This document shows positions 1 through 9,167 of a stretch of DNA of 64,000 bases, piece by piece (position 1 is the first letter of the stretch; the number at the start of each line of letters is the position of its first letter). The position numbers were made by a program, and so were the translations under genes. The stretch covers positions 1,872,501 through 1,936,500 of the forward strand of contig NZ_CP102428.1 of the NCBI RefSeq assembly GCF_024652905.1, in the 5' to 3' direction. The notes under the pieces were generated by a model. That model did no database searches. It saw only the letters and a list, made by a program, of their open reading frames with translations, and was not told the origin of the DNA. The stretch comes from Pseudomonas oryzihabitans. Its GTDB lineage: Bacteria > Pseudomonadota > Gammaproteobacteria > Pseudomonadales > Pseudomonadaceae.

Positions 1-92
1 TCGTCCCTTAAACCACCGCTACAGAGCCGTTTCGTCTCGCTGATGCGCTTCCGTGCTGCGTGAAAGGCGCGTTTTTCCTTACCAATCGGTCA

Positions 93-130
93 AGAAAAAA
101 GGCGACGAACCTCAAGAGGTTCGTCGCCTT
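93..130 (-). terminator. Rho-independent terminator after the GH5 gene
   Basis: A 14-bp perfect inverted repeat (99-112 against 117-130) closes on a CAAG loop. On the minus strand it is followed by a T tract (A run at 93-98 on the plus strand). It lies 20 bases past the stop of the minus-strand GH5 gene and so probably ends that transcript. Positions 1-92 show no supportable gene. Confidence 0.85.
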
Positions 131-150
131 CAGGATAGGCTCAGCGAAAG

Positions 151-2826
151 CTAGCGCGGTCCTACCGCCGTGCAACTGTTGCTGGCATCGACGTACTTCT
201 TCAGGGTCGGCCACTGCGGCCGCTCCACGCCATTGACCGGCTCCACCGCCAGCGCGGCAGTTCCCCAGCCCGGACCCGCCGCCCAGTACGTCAGCGGCAT
301 GCAGTTCTGCTGCAGGTAGGCCAGCAGATTGTCGGTAGCCGTCAGCCAGCGGCTGTCGCCAGCCGGTACGCCGAACTCGGCGATCATGCCGCGCTTGCCA
401 TTGCGCTTGAGCCATTCGACGAAGGGCTTGACGCGATTGACCCCCACCTGCGGATCGAAGTTGTTCATGTTCTGCGCGGCGTAGGTGCCACTGCCGTCCT
501 CATCGAGGTAGACGTTCGCCGCGTAGATGATGTTGTTGGCCGGATCCTTGAGATTGAGCAAGGCATTGCTCGCGCTCGGCCAGTTGGCCGCGCTACCCCA
601 GGCATTGCCCTGGACGATCACCGGGTGGGTGCGGTCCATGGTACGCACCCCGTCGATGCCGGACTGCGCCGTCACCGGCCAGCTGCTGTCGGCGCCATTG
701 GGCTTGCCCATGATGTCATAGCCATAGAGCGCGGCATGGTTGCCCCACTGGTAGGCCAGACGGTACATCAGATCCCAGTAGTTGAAGTTGGTGACGGTAC
801 CGGTGCCGATCAGGGTGCCCTTGTAGCGGCCGCCGTTGTCCAGCGCCAGGATCACCTTCATGTTGTACTTCTTGGCCAGCTCCAGCACCTGGGTGACCTG
901 CTGGATGTACGCCCCTTCCAGGCTCCCGAAGAAGCGCGTCTGCAGACGTTCCCAGATCACCGGGAAGCGGATCAGCCGTACGCCCTTGGCGCTCCACTGC
1001 TGGAAATGCGCCTCGCCCGGCATGATGTAGTTGACGTTGAGCACCCCTGGCAGGCTCTGGGGCGCGAAGGCGGCACCCGAGAAGTTCAGCCCCACCAGAT
1101 TGAGCTTGGCGCTGTTGGCGGGTGTGCCGGTCGATCCCGTGGGTGTGGCCGTCGAACCGGTGGCGGGCGTGGTGGCACCCGAGGAGCCCGTGCTGCCGCT
1201 GCCGGTCGCAGGCTTCACCTCGGCCACTGGCGTCGTCACGGCCGGCGTCGCACTGCCCGAGTTGCTGCCCGAACTGGTGCTGCCGGTGCTGCCCGTAGAG
1301 CCCGTCGTGGTACCCGGCACCGTCGTCGACGTGCCGGAGGTGGTGGTCCCGGTCTTCAGGGTCTTGGGATAGCCGTAGGCGTTGCCATCGAGCTGCGGGC
1401 TCTCGATGAAGACGCTCATGTTGCTGCCGACGACCTGGGCATAGGTCACCTTGTAGCTCTTGCCATCGGCCGGCGTGATCTGCGCGCCTACCTTGAAGGC
1501 GCCCACGTTGGCGGCCGAGGCCGGAATGGAGAAGCCGGCGGCCTTACGATAGACGCCATGCAGCCAGTCTTCGTTAGTGAAATCATTGATCGCGGTGGTC
1601 ACCCCGGTCGTGGTGGAGCCTCCGGTATTGCCGCCGCCCGTGGCGGGAGCCGCGCCCGAGCTGCCACCGCTGCTCGAACCGGTATTGCCGCTGCTGGAAC
1701 CACCACTGCCGCCGGTGGCACCAGTGCCGCCACCCGTCGCCCCGGTGCCGCTGGCCGGGGTGCTGCCGGTACCGCTGGCGAAGGGACCGATGGCGGTGCA
1801 GCTGCTGTCATCGATGTACTTGCGCAGGGTCGGCCACTGCGGCCGGTCGACGCCATTGATCGGCTCCACCGACAGGAAATAGTTGCCCCAGCCCGGGCCG
1901 GCGGCCCAGTAGGTGGCGGGAATGCAGTTCTGCTTGAGATAGGCCAGCATCCGGTCCATCAATGGCAGCCAACGGGGATCGTTATCCGGCACGCCGAACT
2001 CACCGATCATGCCCTTCTTCCTGTTCTTCTTCAGCCACTCGACGAACGGCCGAACACGTTCCACGCCGTAATCCTGGCTCAGCTTGCCGACATCAATCCC
2101 GGTGTAGTTGCCGCCGGCGCTCTCGTCGAAATAGGAATGCGCCTGGAAGATCAGGTTATCGGACGGATCCTTGAGCGCCAGCAGGGAGTCGTTCCACAGC
2201 GGCCAGCGGGTCGCCTCCGACCAGCCATTGCCCTCGATCATGATGGGCTTGGTCTTGTCGACCGCGCGGACCCCGTTGATGCCGTACTGGGCGGCGATCG
2301 GCCACTGGGCCATGGAGTCGTGGGGCTCGTTCATGATGTCGTAGGCATACAGCGAGGATTGGCTGCTCCAGCGCTGCGCGATCCGGGTCATGATCTCCTG
2401 ATAGCGGTCGTAGGGAACCGCCGCGCTGCCGATCACCGATCCGCGATAGAAGGTGTAGTTGTGCAGATCGAGGATGATGCGCATGCCGTACTTCTGCGCA
2501 TTGGCGAAGGTCTGGTCCACCAGCGCCGCATAGGTCGGGTCCAACGGACCGCCCAGTACGGGTTGCAGGCGCTCCCAGATGATCGGGAAGCGAATCAGCT
2601 TGATGCCCTTGCCACTCCACTGCTTGAAGTAGGCTTCGACGGGAAAGATGTAGTGGGTACCGTTGACACCCGGTAGTACCTGTCCGGCGAAACCGGCACC
2701 GGACAGATTGAGGCCCACCAGATTGACCTGCTCGGCCTTGGCACCGGCAGCCAGGGTCAGGGCGGCAACGAAGGGCAGCACCCGGGCTGCCCTGCGGGAA
2801 AACTTCAGGAAGGATGGATTCATCAT
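151..2826 (-). CDS. Secreted tandem GH5 glycosidase (cellulase-like), second domain degenerate
   Basis: 891 aa from the ATGATG pair at 2821-2826. This start puts a signal peptide at residues 1-31 (basic MNPSFLKFSRRAAR, hydrophobic core, AGAKA cleavage site); a longer upstream extension is unlikely. Residues about 33-345 form a GH5 (cellulase) barrel with IRFPIIWERLQ, DLHNY, MNEPHD (acid/base Glu167), QAHSY and GEFGVP (nucleophile Glu276). A Gly/Ser/Thr linker follows (350-410), then an unidentified module of about 80 residues (411-490), a second low-complexity linker (492-572), and a second GH5-like domain (575-891). In that domain MNEP has become MGKP (Lys708) and the LHNY and AHSY histidines are also lost, while EFGVP (Glu817) remains. 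The first domain should be active on beta-glucans; the second may only bind. Substrate is not determined. Monocistronic, with its own terminator. Confidence 0.85.
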   Translation of the reverse strand: MMNPSFLKFSRRAARVLPFVAALTLAAGAKAEQVNLVGLNLSGAGFAGQVLPGVNGTHYIFPVEAYFKQWSGKGIKLIRFPIIWERLQPVLGGPLDPTYAALVDQTFANAQKYGMRIILDLHNYTFYRGSVIGSAAVPYDRYQEIMTRIAQRWSSQSSLYAYDIMNEPHDSMAQWPIAAQYGINGVRAVDKTKPIMIEGNGWSEATRWPLWNDSLLALKDPSDNLIFQAHSYFDESAGGNYTGIDVGKLSQDYGVERVRPFVEWLKKNRKKGMIGEFGVPDNDPRWLPLMDRMLAYLKQNCIPATYWAAGPGWGNYFLSVEPINGVDRPQWPTLRKYIDDSSCTAIGPFASGTGSTPASGTGATGGGTGATGGSGGSSSGNTGSSSGGSSGAAPATGGGNTGGSTTTGVTTAINDFTNEDWLHGVYRKAAGFSIPASAANVGAFKVGAQITPADGKSYKVTYAQVVGSNMSVFIESPQLDGNAYGYPKTLKTGTTTSGTSTTVPGTTTGSTGSTGSTSSGSNSGSATPAVTTPVAEVKPATGSGSTGSSGATTPATGSTATPTGSTGTPANSAKLNLVGLNFSGAAFAPQSLPGVLNVNYIMPGEAHFQQWSAKGVRLIRFPVIWERLQTRFFGSLEGAYIQQVTQVLELAKKYNMKVILALDNGGRYKGTLIGTGTVTNFNYWDLMYRLAYQWGNHAALYGYDIMGKPNGADSSWPVTAQSGIDGVRTMDRTHPVIVQGNAWGSAANWPSASNALLNLKDPANNIIYAANVYLDEDGSGTYAAQNMNNFDPQVGVNRVKPFVEWLKRNGKRGMIAEFGVPAGDSRWLTATDNLLAYLQQNCMPLTYWAAGPGWGTAALAVEPVNGVERPQWPTLKKYVDASNSCTAVGPR

Positions 2827-3269
2827 CACCAACTGCGCTAAATCGACAGCGCGCTCCCTGAACACTGGCCGATATGAAGTGGGAGAAGAGTCGCGCGCAG
2901 GAAATTTGGCACGACGTTGCCTCCAGGCAGGTTGACCTATACAAGCCACATGCCAACTTCATCAGCAATTATGATGGCCACTATTTAGGCATCACGGCAG
3001 AATAATAAAAGCCTTTGTTTTTATTGAATTTTTTAAAATTTCCGCTCATCGACTCAGACGAGTGAATCCATTCACCTCCGTTTTCCCAGCACCATACTCC
3101 CGCCTGCCGTCAAATTTACTTCCGCCATATTGGAACAACCGCCAAAAAGTTCCCTAAGGTGCCAAAAAAAGTAAGTCACAAATTAATGCGAAGTTGATCA
3201 CATAATGGTGCAAGAGGAACTGGCTACATCAGCGCCGGGTCATGGCTATAATCGACTCAGGAGCGACCC
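2827..3269. other. Divergent intergenic region between GH5 gene and xthA
   Basis: About 440 bases with no coding signal. The central part (2990-3230) is noticeably AT-rich for this genome and must hold the promoters of both divergent genes. A TATAAT hexamer at 3247-3252 lies just upstream of the AGGAG ribosome site of xthA and could be its -10 element, implying a very short leader. No convincing -35 box or operator was recognised. Confidence 0.5.
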
Positions 3270-4058
3270 ATGACCGTCCTCACCCTTGCCACCTATAACG
3301 TCAATGGCATTCGCGCTCGGCTGCCCATCCTCCTGCAGTGGCTGGAGCGGGAGCAGCCCGACATCGTCTGCCTGCAGGAACTGAAGGCCAAGTCCGCCGA
3401 CTTTCCCCAGGCGGAGCTGGAAGCGGCGGGCTACGGTGCGCTATGGGATGGCCAGCCGTCCTGGAATGGGGTCGCTATCCTGGCGCGGGGCGACCAGCCC
3501 CTGGAGATTCGGCGCGGCCTGCCAGGACTGTCCAACGATCCGCAACGTCGCTATCTGGAAGCGGCGGTCAAGGGCGTGGTCGTCGCCAGCCTCTATCTGC
3601 CCAACGGCAACCCCTGGCCTGGTCCTAAATTCGACTACAAACTGGCCTGGTTCGAGCGCTTCATCGACCACGCTCAGAGTCTGTTGGAGAGTGGTCATCC
3701 GGTAGTGCTGGCCGGGGACTACAACGTGGTGCCGACCGACCATGACATCTACGATCCGAAGTCCTGGCGCAAGGACGCCCTGCTGCAACCCGAGAGCCGT
3801 GCCTGTTTCGAACGCCTATTGCGTCAAGGCTGGCTGGATGCCCTCCGGGCCTGCCATCCGGACGAGGCGATCTACACCTACTGGGACTATTTTCGCCAAC
3901 GCTGGCAGCGCAACGCCGGCCTGCGCATCGATCATCTGTTGCTGAGTCCGGCACTGCAGGATTCCTTGCAGGAAGCGGGCGTGCATCGCTGGGTACGCGG
4001 CCTGGAAAAGACCAGCGACCACGCCCCCACCTGGATTCGCTTCAAGGCCCCTGCCTGA
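3270..4058 (+). CDS. xthA: Exodeoxyribonuclease III
   Basis: 262 aa, normal length for the ExoIII/AP endonuclease family. It should cut 5' of abasic sites and degrade duplex DNA 3'-5' in base excision repair. Family motifs are in order: ATYNVNGIRAR at the N-terminus, CLQELKAK with the metal-binding Glu, LAGDYNVVPTDHD with catalytic Asp and Asn, RIDHLLLSP, and the C-terminal TSDHAPTW with the catalytic His. The start is supported by AGGAG six to seven bases upstream. The paralogous catabolite repressor Crc is an alternative, but the intact catalytic residues favour an active nuclease. It converges with the next gene. Confidence 0.9.
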   Translation: MTVLTLATYNVNGIRARLPILLQWLEREQPDIVCLQELKAKSADFPQAELEAAGYGALWDGQPSWNGVAILARGDQPLEIRRGLPGLSNDPQRRYLEAAVKGVVVASLYLPNGNPWPGPKFDYKLAWFERFIDHAQSLLESGHPVVLAGDYNVVPTDHDIYDPKSWRKDALLQPESRACFERLLRQGWLDALRACHPDEAIYTYWDYFRQRWQRNAGLRIDHLLLSPALQDSLQEAGVHRWVRGLEKTSDHAPTWIRFKAPA

Positions 4059-4064
4059 GCGCGC

Positions 4065-4457
4065 TCAGGCGTCGCGCAGCAGATCGTTGGCATTGAGCAG
4101 CGCGAAGAGGACTTCCGGACGCTGGTTAAGACCACGGCGCACCGCCGCCGGTATCGACTGATGGAGCTTGCGGCACAGTCCCGGTCGCGGCTGCAATTCG
4201 ATCAGCATGCCACGGGCGCTGCGTACCTCTCCGGGTCCCGGCCCGATCTCCAGGCGGATGCCTAGCTGTTCCTGCAGGCGCTGCTGCAGTCGCTCCAGCT
4301 CAGCTACGCTGGCGATGTTTTCCAGCCGCTCCAGTAGCCGCTGCTCTTCCTGGCGATTGAGCAACAGCGCTCGGGCATCACCGGCAGGGTCCGCCAGAAT
4401 GGCGTCACGCTCGCAGGTGCAGACACCAGGTGGACAGGGAGCACGCAGGGAAGCCAT
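4065..4457 (-). CDS. Conserved hypothetical protein with N-terminal Cys cluster
   Basis: 130 aa from the internal ATG at 4457; ten extra codons upstream are possible. Near the N-terminus is PCPPGVCTCERD, a compact Cys cluster that could bind metal. A Glu/Leu/Arg-rich helical stretch follows (RQEEQRLLERLENIASVAELERLQQ, probably a coiled coil, quoted only in part here by its 48-72 position), then a hydrophilic C-terminus with no known motif. It converges with xthA, six bases apart. I do not recognise the family and assign no function. Confidence 0.6.
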   Translation of the reverse strand: MASLRAPCPPGVCTCERDAILADPAGDARALLLNRQEEQRLLERLENIASVAELERLQQRLQEQLGIRLEIGPGPGEVRSARGMLIELQPRPGLCRKLHQSIPAAVRRGLNQRPEVLFALLNANDLLRDA

Positions 4458-4708
4458 CTGACTTCGATTCCTCTTCTTCAGGGGCAACAGGAATAGGCCC
4501 GCGGCTCCACCCTAGCGATAGTGGCAGCGGTCACGCAATGCAGCCTTGTTGGAAGAGGCAATTGCCGGTCTTCAGCAGACCTTCAGGTCACTACCCGGAC
4601 TCCCAGGGCTGCGATCAATTCATACCCGATCCGTATAGATAACCAAACGAGCTAAAGGCATAGCTAAAGCTTATTTTTGGCATAACAACTACCACGTAGG
4701 ATGATGCT

Positions 4709-5554
4709 TTGACTGCCTACGACCTCACCATGCCTACGCTCTCGTCCGATCTGCTGATCGTCCCTGCGGATCAGCAAAGTACCCTGACCATCCGCGCCAA
4801 GGCACTGGCCTTCGCCGATCCCCGCTCCCGACAGCTGCTCGAACAACTGGACGAGTGGGCACCCTTGCCAAGCCCTGTAGTACTGTCAGGCGAATGGGGA
4901 ACCGGGCGCGAGCTACTGGCGCGTCGGCTGCACGAACGCAGCGGCCGAAGCGGCCTGTTCAGCAGCCTGAATTGCGCCTCGCTCAGTCGCCGACATGGCG
5001 CTGCCGAATTATTTGGCTATGTCCCCCGGGCCTATGCCGGCACCTCTGGCAGCCGCCTGGGCTGGTTCGGCACCGCTCACGAGGGCAGCCTCTATCTCGA
5101 CGAAATCGCCGACCTGCCTGGCGCGTTGCAGGAAGAGCTGGTGGAGGTCCTGCTGGACGGCAGCATCCTGCGCCTGGGCAGTAGCTTACGCACAGCCGTG
5201 GATGTCCGCCTGATCGCCGGTTCCAGCGTCGACCTGGCACAGGCGGTTCAGGCGGGTAACTTCTCTACTCGCCTCTGGGCGCTGCTTGCGCCAGGTCTGG
5301 TGCCCGTCCCGCCGCTCCGTGAGCGCCCGGCCGACCTGCTACCGCTGGCCCGGTATTTCCTCCAGCAGCACGCGGACCGTCTCGACCGCAGGGCGCCAGA
5401 GCTGACGGCCCAGGACCAGGCTGCATTGATCGCCTATCCCTGGCCGGGAAACATCCGCGAACTTGAACAGGTTCTCCATACCGCCTTGCTAACCGCCTCG
5501 ACGGCAGGGCTGCAGCTTGGCAAGCTGCTGCCATCGTCCTCCGGCACGCGCTGA
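4709..5554 (+). CDS. Degenerate sigma-54-type AAA+ domain protein without DNA-binding domain
   Basis: 281 aa if TTG at 4709 is used, which has GTAGG eight bases upstream; an ATG seven codons on lacks a ribosome site. The protein follows the central domain of bacterial enhancer-binding proteins: GEWGTGRELLARRLH at the Walker A site (61-75, the expected Lys is Arg67), GSLYLDEIADLP as an intact Walker B, PPLRERPADL, and WPGNIREL (sensor II). The GAFTGA loop that contacts sigma-54 is replaced by RAYAGT (107-112), and the arginine-finger segment FREDLYYRL reads FSTRLWALL (185-193). No response-regulator domain and no C-terminal helix-turn-helix are present. It is probably a regulatory or decoy remnant rather than a working activator. 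Confidence 0.7.
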   Translation: MTAYDLTMPTLSSDLLIVPADQQSTLTIRAKALAFADPRSRQLLEQLDEWAPLPSPVVLSGEWGTGRELLARRLHERSGRSGLFSSLNCASLSRRHGAAELFGYVPRAYAGTSGSRLGWFGTAHEGSLYLDEIADLPGALQEELVEVLLDGSILRLGSSLRTAVDVRLIAGSSVDLAQAVQAGNFSTRLWALLAPGLVPVPPLRERPADLLPLARYFLQQHADRLDRRAPELTAQDQAALIAYPWPGNIRELEQVLHTALLTASTAGLQLGKLLPSSSGTR

Positions 5555-5806
5555 ACTCCGCCGACAGACGGCAGTCCTAGCCGCGTACGCTATTTCGCTC
5601 GAGTCCTACCATGACCTCCATGTCCATCCCGTCGATGCCCACTCCGCCATAGCCAGCGGCTGCCATCTTTCTTTGGAAAGATGACCGCAAGCCTTGATTT
5701 GTCGCCTCGCGCGGCAGGCCTTGGTGCGTTTGGGAAAAGCCCGAGGCTTTTCAGGAATCGACTTTTTGGACTACGCCTTCAGCTGAAGGCGTTCAGGCAA
5801 GGTTTC

Positions 5807-6691
5807 ATGAATATTGTGATCACTGGCCGCTCCGGCCAAGTTTCGCGCGCCTTGCAGCGCGAGTTCGGCAGCACCCATCAATTGACCGTACTGGGTCAGA
5901 CGGACCTCGACCTCGCCCAGACTGAGCAACTGCGTGCGGCCTTCGACCAGCTGGCACCCGACCTCATTCTCAACGCCGCCGCCTATACCGCGGTGGATCA
6001 GGCCGAAGAAGACGTCGAGCGTGCCGAGGCCATCAATGCCCGGGCGCCGCAGATTCTGGCCGAGCTGGCGCGCGAACGGGATATCCCTTTCGTGCACTAC
6101 TCATCCGACTATGTCTTCGATGGCAGACGCCGCCAGCCTTACACCGAGAGCTGCATCCCAGCGCCTCTCAGTGTCTATGGCCGCTCCAAGCTGGCGGGCG
6201 AGCAAGGGGTGCTGGCGGCAGGGGGTCGCGCCCTGGTGTTGCGCACCTCCTGGGTCTACTCCCATGACGGCCAATGCTTCTTCAACACCATGCGCCAACT
6301 GCTGGCCGAACGCGACGAATTGCATGTGGTGGAGGATCAGCTCGGCGCCCCCACCTGGGCCCCTACCATCGCCACGGCCACTCGCCAACTGGTCGAACGC
6401 CTGCTGACGCACAACGACGTCGGCGGCCTCTATCACCTGACCAATGCGGGTCAGACATCGTGGTACGGCTTCGCCGCGGCCATTGCCGAACGCCTGGATC
6501 AACGCGGCGAGCTGCGCGCGCGTCTCTATCCCACCACGACCGAACATTACCCCACGCCGGCGACGCGACCGCTTTACTCCTGTCTCGACTGCAGCAAGGT
6601 CGAGGCGGTACTGCCGAGCGCCCTGCCGGACTGGCAGGCCGACTTCGACCGCTGCTGGGCGCGGTTAGAAAGCGATAGAACGCTGAATTGA
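5807..6691 (+). CDS. RmlD-family dTDP-4-dehydrorhamnose reductase
   Basis: 294 aa starting MNIVITGRSGQ, with AAGG five bases before the ATG; longer upstream starts would precede the nucleotide-binding strand. It belongs to the extended short-chain dehydrogenases: N-terminal Rossmann motif TGRSGQVSRAL, LNAAAYTAVDQAE (RmlD signature), SSDYVFDG, and the catalytic YGRSK. RmlD reduces dTDP-4-keto-rhamnose to dTDP-rhamnose for surface polysaccharides. The usual rmlA, rmlB and rmlC partners are not adjacent, so it may be a second copy or act on another nucleotide sugar. Upstream, 5555-5806 shows no gene. Confidence 0.8.
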   Translation: MNIVITGRSGQVSRALQREFGSTHQLTVLGQTDLDLAQTEQLRAAFDQLAPDLILNAAAYTAVDQAEEDVERAEAINARAPQILAELARERDIPFVHYSSDYVFDGRRRQPYTESCIPAPLSVYGRSKLAGEQGVLAAGGRALVLRTSWVYSHDGQCFFNTMRQLLAERDELHVVEDQLGAPTWAPTIATATRQLVERLLTHNDVGGLYHLTNAGQTSWYGFAAAIAERLDQRGELRARLYPTTTEHYPTPATRPLYSCLDCSKVEAVLPSALPDWQADFDRCWARLESDRTLN

Positions 6692-6760
6692 GCGGGCCGG
6701 ACCCCGGCGGCGCCTGTCCGCCGGGCCGCCTCGGTTTCAGCCGCAGGCGATGGCGCCCCC

Positions 6761-8329
6761 TCAACGGCTTTCCCGTTCCCCACCCTGGTAGGTGGCTTCC
6801 GCTACGTCCTCGTTGGGCGCAGGATGGCCCGGCAGATTCGGTAGCGCCTTGGCCCTTTCCAGGTCGATGCCGGCGCCCTGGGCCACCTGGGTGCCATAGT
6901 CCGGGTCGCAATGCCAGAAGTGCCAGACCATCCGCAGCTGGATGTCTTCGGGACAGGCCTGCATGTCGGCAACCAGGTTGGCGATGAGATCGTCCCGTTC
7001 CCAATCTTCGAAGCTGCGATAGCGCGCGCCGGTCTGCTGGTAATCGGCAGCCGTCTTGCGAGATTGATAGCGCCCCAGATGGCCCTCGATCCACTGACGA
7101 TACTCGTGCTGCGGCCGCGGCGCCTCGCGCAGGCCACCCTGGGAGCTGGGCTCGTAATTGACGTGGGGATTGCTCCCGCTGCGATCCACCTGCAGCGCCA
7201 TCTGACCATCGCGCTGATTGGTGGCGTAGGGGCATTTGGGGGCATTGATCGGCAATTGCAGATAGTTGGCGCCGACCCGATAGCGCTGGGTATCGGAATA
7301 GGACAGGGTCCGCCCTTGCAGCATCTTGTCGCCGGAAAAGTCGATGCCCTCCACCAGCACCCCCGTGCCGAAGGCGGCCTGCTCGGTTTCGGCGAAGACG
7401 TTCGAGGGATTGCGATCCAGCACGAGCCGGCCCACCGGCAGCAGGGGAAATTGGTCCTCCGGCCAGCGCTTGGTGTCGTCCAGGGGATCGAAGGGCAATT
7501 CGTCGTGTGCCTCGTCCGTCATGATCTGCACGCACATCTCCCACTCGGGATGATCGCCGCGCTCGATGGCATCGTAGAGATCCCGACTGGCGTGGCCCAC
7601 GTCGTACTTCTGGATCTCGGCTGCCTGCTCGCTGGTGAGATTCCTGATGCCCTGTCTGGGTTCGAAGGAAAACTTGCACAGCACCGCCACGCCCTGGTCG
7701 TTGACCAGCTTGTAGGTGTTCACGCTGGACCCCTGCATGTGCCGATAGTCCGCCGGGATGCCCCAGGGACTCTTCACCCAGGTCACCATGTGCAGGGCTT
7801 CCGGATGATGCTGGACGAAATCGTAGAAGCGCCAGGGCTCCTGGCGATTAGTGATGGGGTCGGGCTTGAAAGCATGGATCATGTCGGGAAACTTGATGGC
7901 GTCGCGAATGAAGAACACCTTCAGATTGTTGCCCACCAGATCCCAGTTGCCGTCCTCGGTATAGAACTTGATCGCGAAGCCCCGCGGATCGCGCGCGGTC
8001 TCCGGTGACTCCTTGGCACCGATGACGGTGGAAAATCTCAGGAAGACCGGCGTCTTCACCCCGGTCCTGGTCAGCACCTTGGCGCAGGTGTAGCGGCTGG
8101 CCGGCTCATCGCCGATGGTGCCGTAGGCTTCGAACCAACCATGAGCAGCGGTCCCCCGGGCATGCACGACCCGCTCGGGCACCCGCTCCCGGTCGAAGTG
8201 AGTGATTTTCTCGATGAACTGATAGTTTTCCAGCGTGGCAGGGCCTCGCTCGCCCACGCTGCGCAGGCTCTGATTGTCCCGTACCGGATGACCCTGGCGG
8301 GTCGTGAGAGTGATCTTGTCGTCGCTCAT
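6761..8329 (-). CDS. Monofunctional heme catalase
   Basis: 522 aa from the ATG at 8327-8329, preceded by GGAG; upstream in-frame codons look untranslated. It disproportionates hydrogen peroxide. The family motifs are present: distal-side [14 protein letters not shown] with the catalytic His, [14 protein letters not shown] with the distal Asn/His region, and proximal [14 protein letters not shown] with the heme-ligating Tyr. Its length is that of a small-subunit catalase, with no large-subunit C-terminal flavodoxin domain. I cannot assign KatA versus KatB from reading alone. It stands alone with its own upstream region and converges with the rmlD-like gene. Confidence 0.93.
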   Translation of the reverse strand: MSDDKITLTTRQGHPVRDNQSLRSVGERGPATLENYQFIEKITHFDRERVPERVVHARGTAAHGWFEAYGTIGDEPASRYTCAKVLTRTGVKTPVFLRFSTVIGAKESPETARDPRGFAIKFYTEDGNWDLVGNNLKVFFIRDAIKFPDMIHAFKPDPITNRQEPWRFYDFVQHHPEALHMVTWVKSPWGIPADYRHMQGSSVNTYKLVNDQGVAVLCKFSFEPRQGIRNLTSEQAAEIQKYDVGHASRDLYDAIERGDHPEWEMCVQIMTDEAHDELPFDPLDDTKRWPEDQFPLLPVGRLVLDRNPSNVFAETEQAAFGTGVLVEGIDFSGDKMLQGRTLSYSDTQRYRVGANYLQLPINAPKCPYATNQRDGQMALQVDRSGSNPHVNYEPSSQGGLREAPRPQHEYRQWIEGHLGRYQSRKTAADYQQTGARYRSFEDWERDDLIANLVADMQACPEDIQLRMVWHFWHCDPDYGTQVAQGAGIDLERAKALPNLPGHPAPNEDVAEATYQGGERESR

Positions 8330-8589
8330 GGTGGTCTCCAGGCTAGTCACGTCGAACACAGCAGTGACCGGACCCGTCCACAGCAGTTGTCCTCTGTCAG
8401 ACGAGCTGTCCAGAGACGAAACGGCGCCACGGTCGCTTATGCTGACCACCCGAGGCTCTAGCCGATACCTCTCGTCCGTTCGGCGGAAATAATCGCTGAT
8501 CGCGCTATCGATCCCATCCAGACTGTTCATCGTCAGTCGATAAGACTCATGGCGATACTGTCCAACAAGAACAGCAGCCGGAGCCTCCC

Positions 8590-8865
8590 ATGGCAGAAGA
8601 ATATGAAAGCGACCTGCAGCCCTTCTCGCAACCTGCGTGCGAATCCGACTTCAACGAGATGGCCGCAGCCGTTGCGACCGCCATTTGCATGTGGGCGCTG
8701 ACAACCTTGATCGCGGTGGTCGGGGGCTACCATGGTGGTGTGGTCACCAACACCATCAACCTGCTGGTAGTGGCCGCAGGCGCGCTGGGCTACCTTGGGC
8801 GACGCTGGCAACTGAGGCGCCGATATCGCTCTGGGCGCCGTACCAGAGCTTTTCCGCAGCGCTAA
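8590..8865 (+). CDS. Small two-helix membrane protein
   Basis: 91 aa with a good ribosome site (CCGGAGCC) before the ATG. An acidic N-terminal tail (residues 1-22) leads into two hydrophobic segments, [22 protein letters not shown] (about 25-46) and [18 protein letters not shown] (about 52-70), with a strongly basic Arg-rich C-terminus, so the C-terminus should be cytoplasmic. The family is not recognised. The opposite strand also has an open frame here, but the ribosome site and membrane pattern favour this one. Confidence 0.55.
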   Translation: MAEEYESDLQPFSQPACESDFNEMAAAVATAICMWALTTLIAVVGGYHGGVVTNTINLLVVAAGALGYLGRRWQLRRRYRSGRRTRAFPQR

Positions 8866-8939
8866 TACTCTGGCTACTGGTTCTCAGCCGGAGCGGGACT
8901 GGCTATCATCAGAGCCCTGAAATCATGGCAGGGATGCTC

Positions 8940-9146
8940 ATGTCTTATCTGATCTTGACCCGTCGCACCGACGAAATCATCAATCTATCCCTGAAACCGG
9001 GAGCCGATGAAGAGCAGGTGCTGGATCTGCTGTTCAACGGCGGCATCAATATCCGCATTCTCAAGGTTCAGGGCGATCGCGTGCAGGTGGGTATTCAGGC
9101 CCCTGCCGACATCAGCATCATGCGCCAGGAGTTGCTGCCCTTCTGA
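8940..9146 (+). CDS. rsmN: RsmN/RsmF-type CsrA-family RNA-binding protein
   Basis: 68 aa, start chosen at the third in-frame ATG because AGGG sits six bases upstream and the protein then begins MSYLILTRR, the CsrA first strand. Ordinary CsrA/RsmA continues directly into strand 2; here a segment of about 15 residues (PGADEEQVLDLLFNGG, 20-35) is inserted before INIRILKVQGDRVQVGIQAP. An inserted helix at this place is the known hallmark of P. aeruginosa RsmN/RsmF. The C-terminal strand keeps the RNA-contacting arginine (Arg62, in IMRQEL). It should bind GGA motifs in mRNA leaders and act in post-transcriptional control. Confidence 0.82.
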   Translation: MSYLILTRRTDEIINLSLKPGADEEQVLDLLFNGGINIRILKVQGDRVQVGIQAPADISIMRQELLPF

Positions 9147-9167
9147 CTCGGCCGGTAGCTGGCGTAG

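Noticed and set aside
625-2676. A 683-codon open frame on the plus strand across the GH5 gene
   Set aside because: Its translation is a Gly/Ala/Arg/His-rich mirror of the minus-strand gene, with no motif. The minus strand has a signal peptide and GH5 catalytic motifs.
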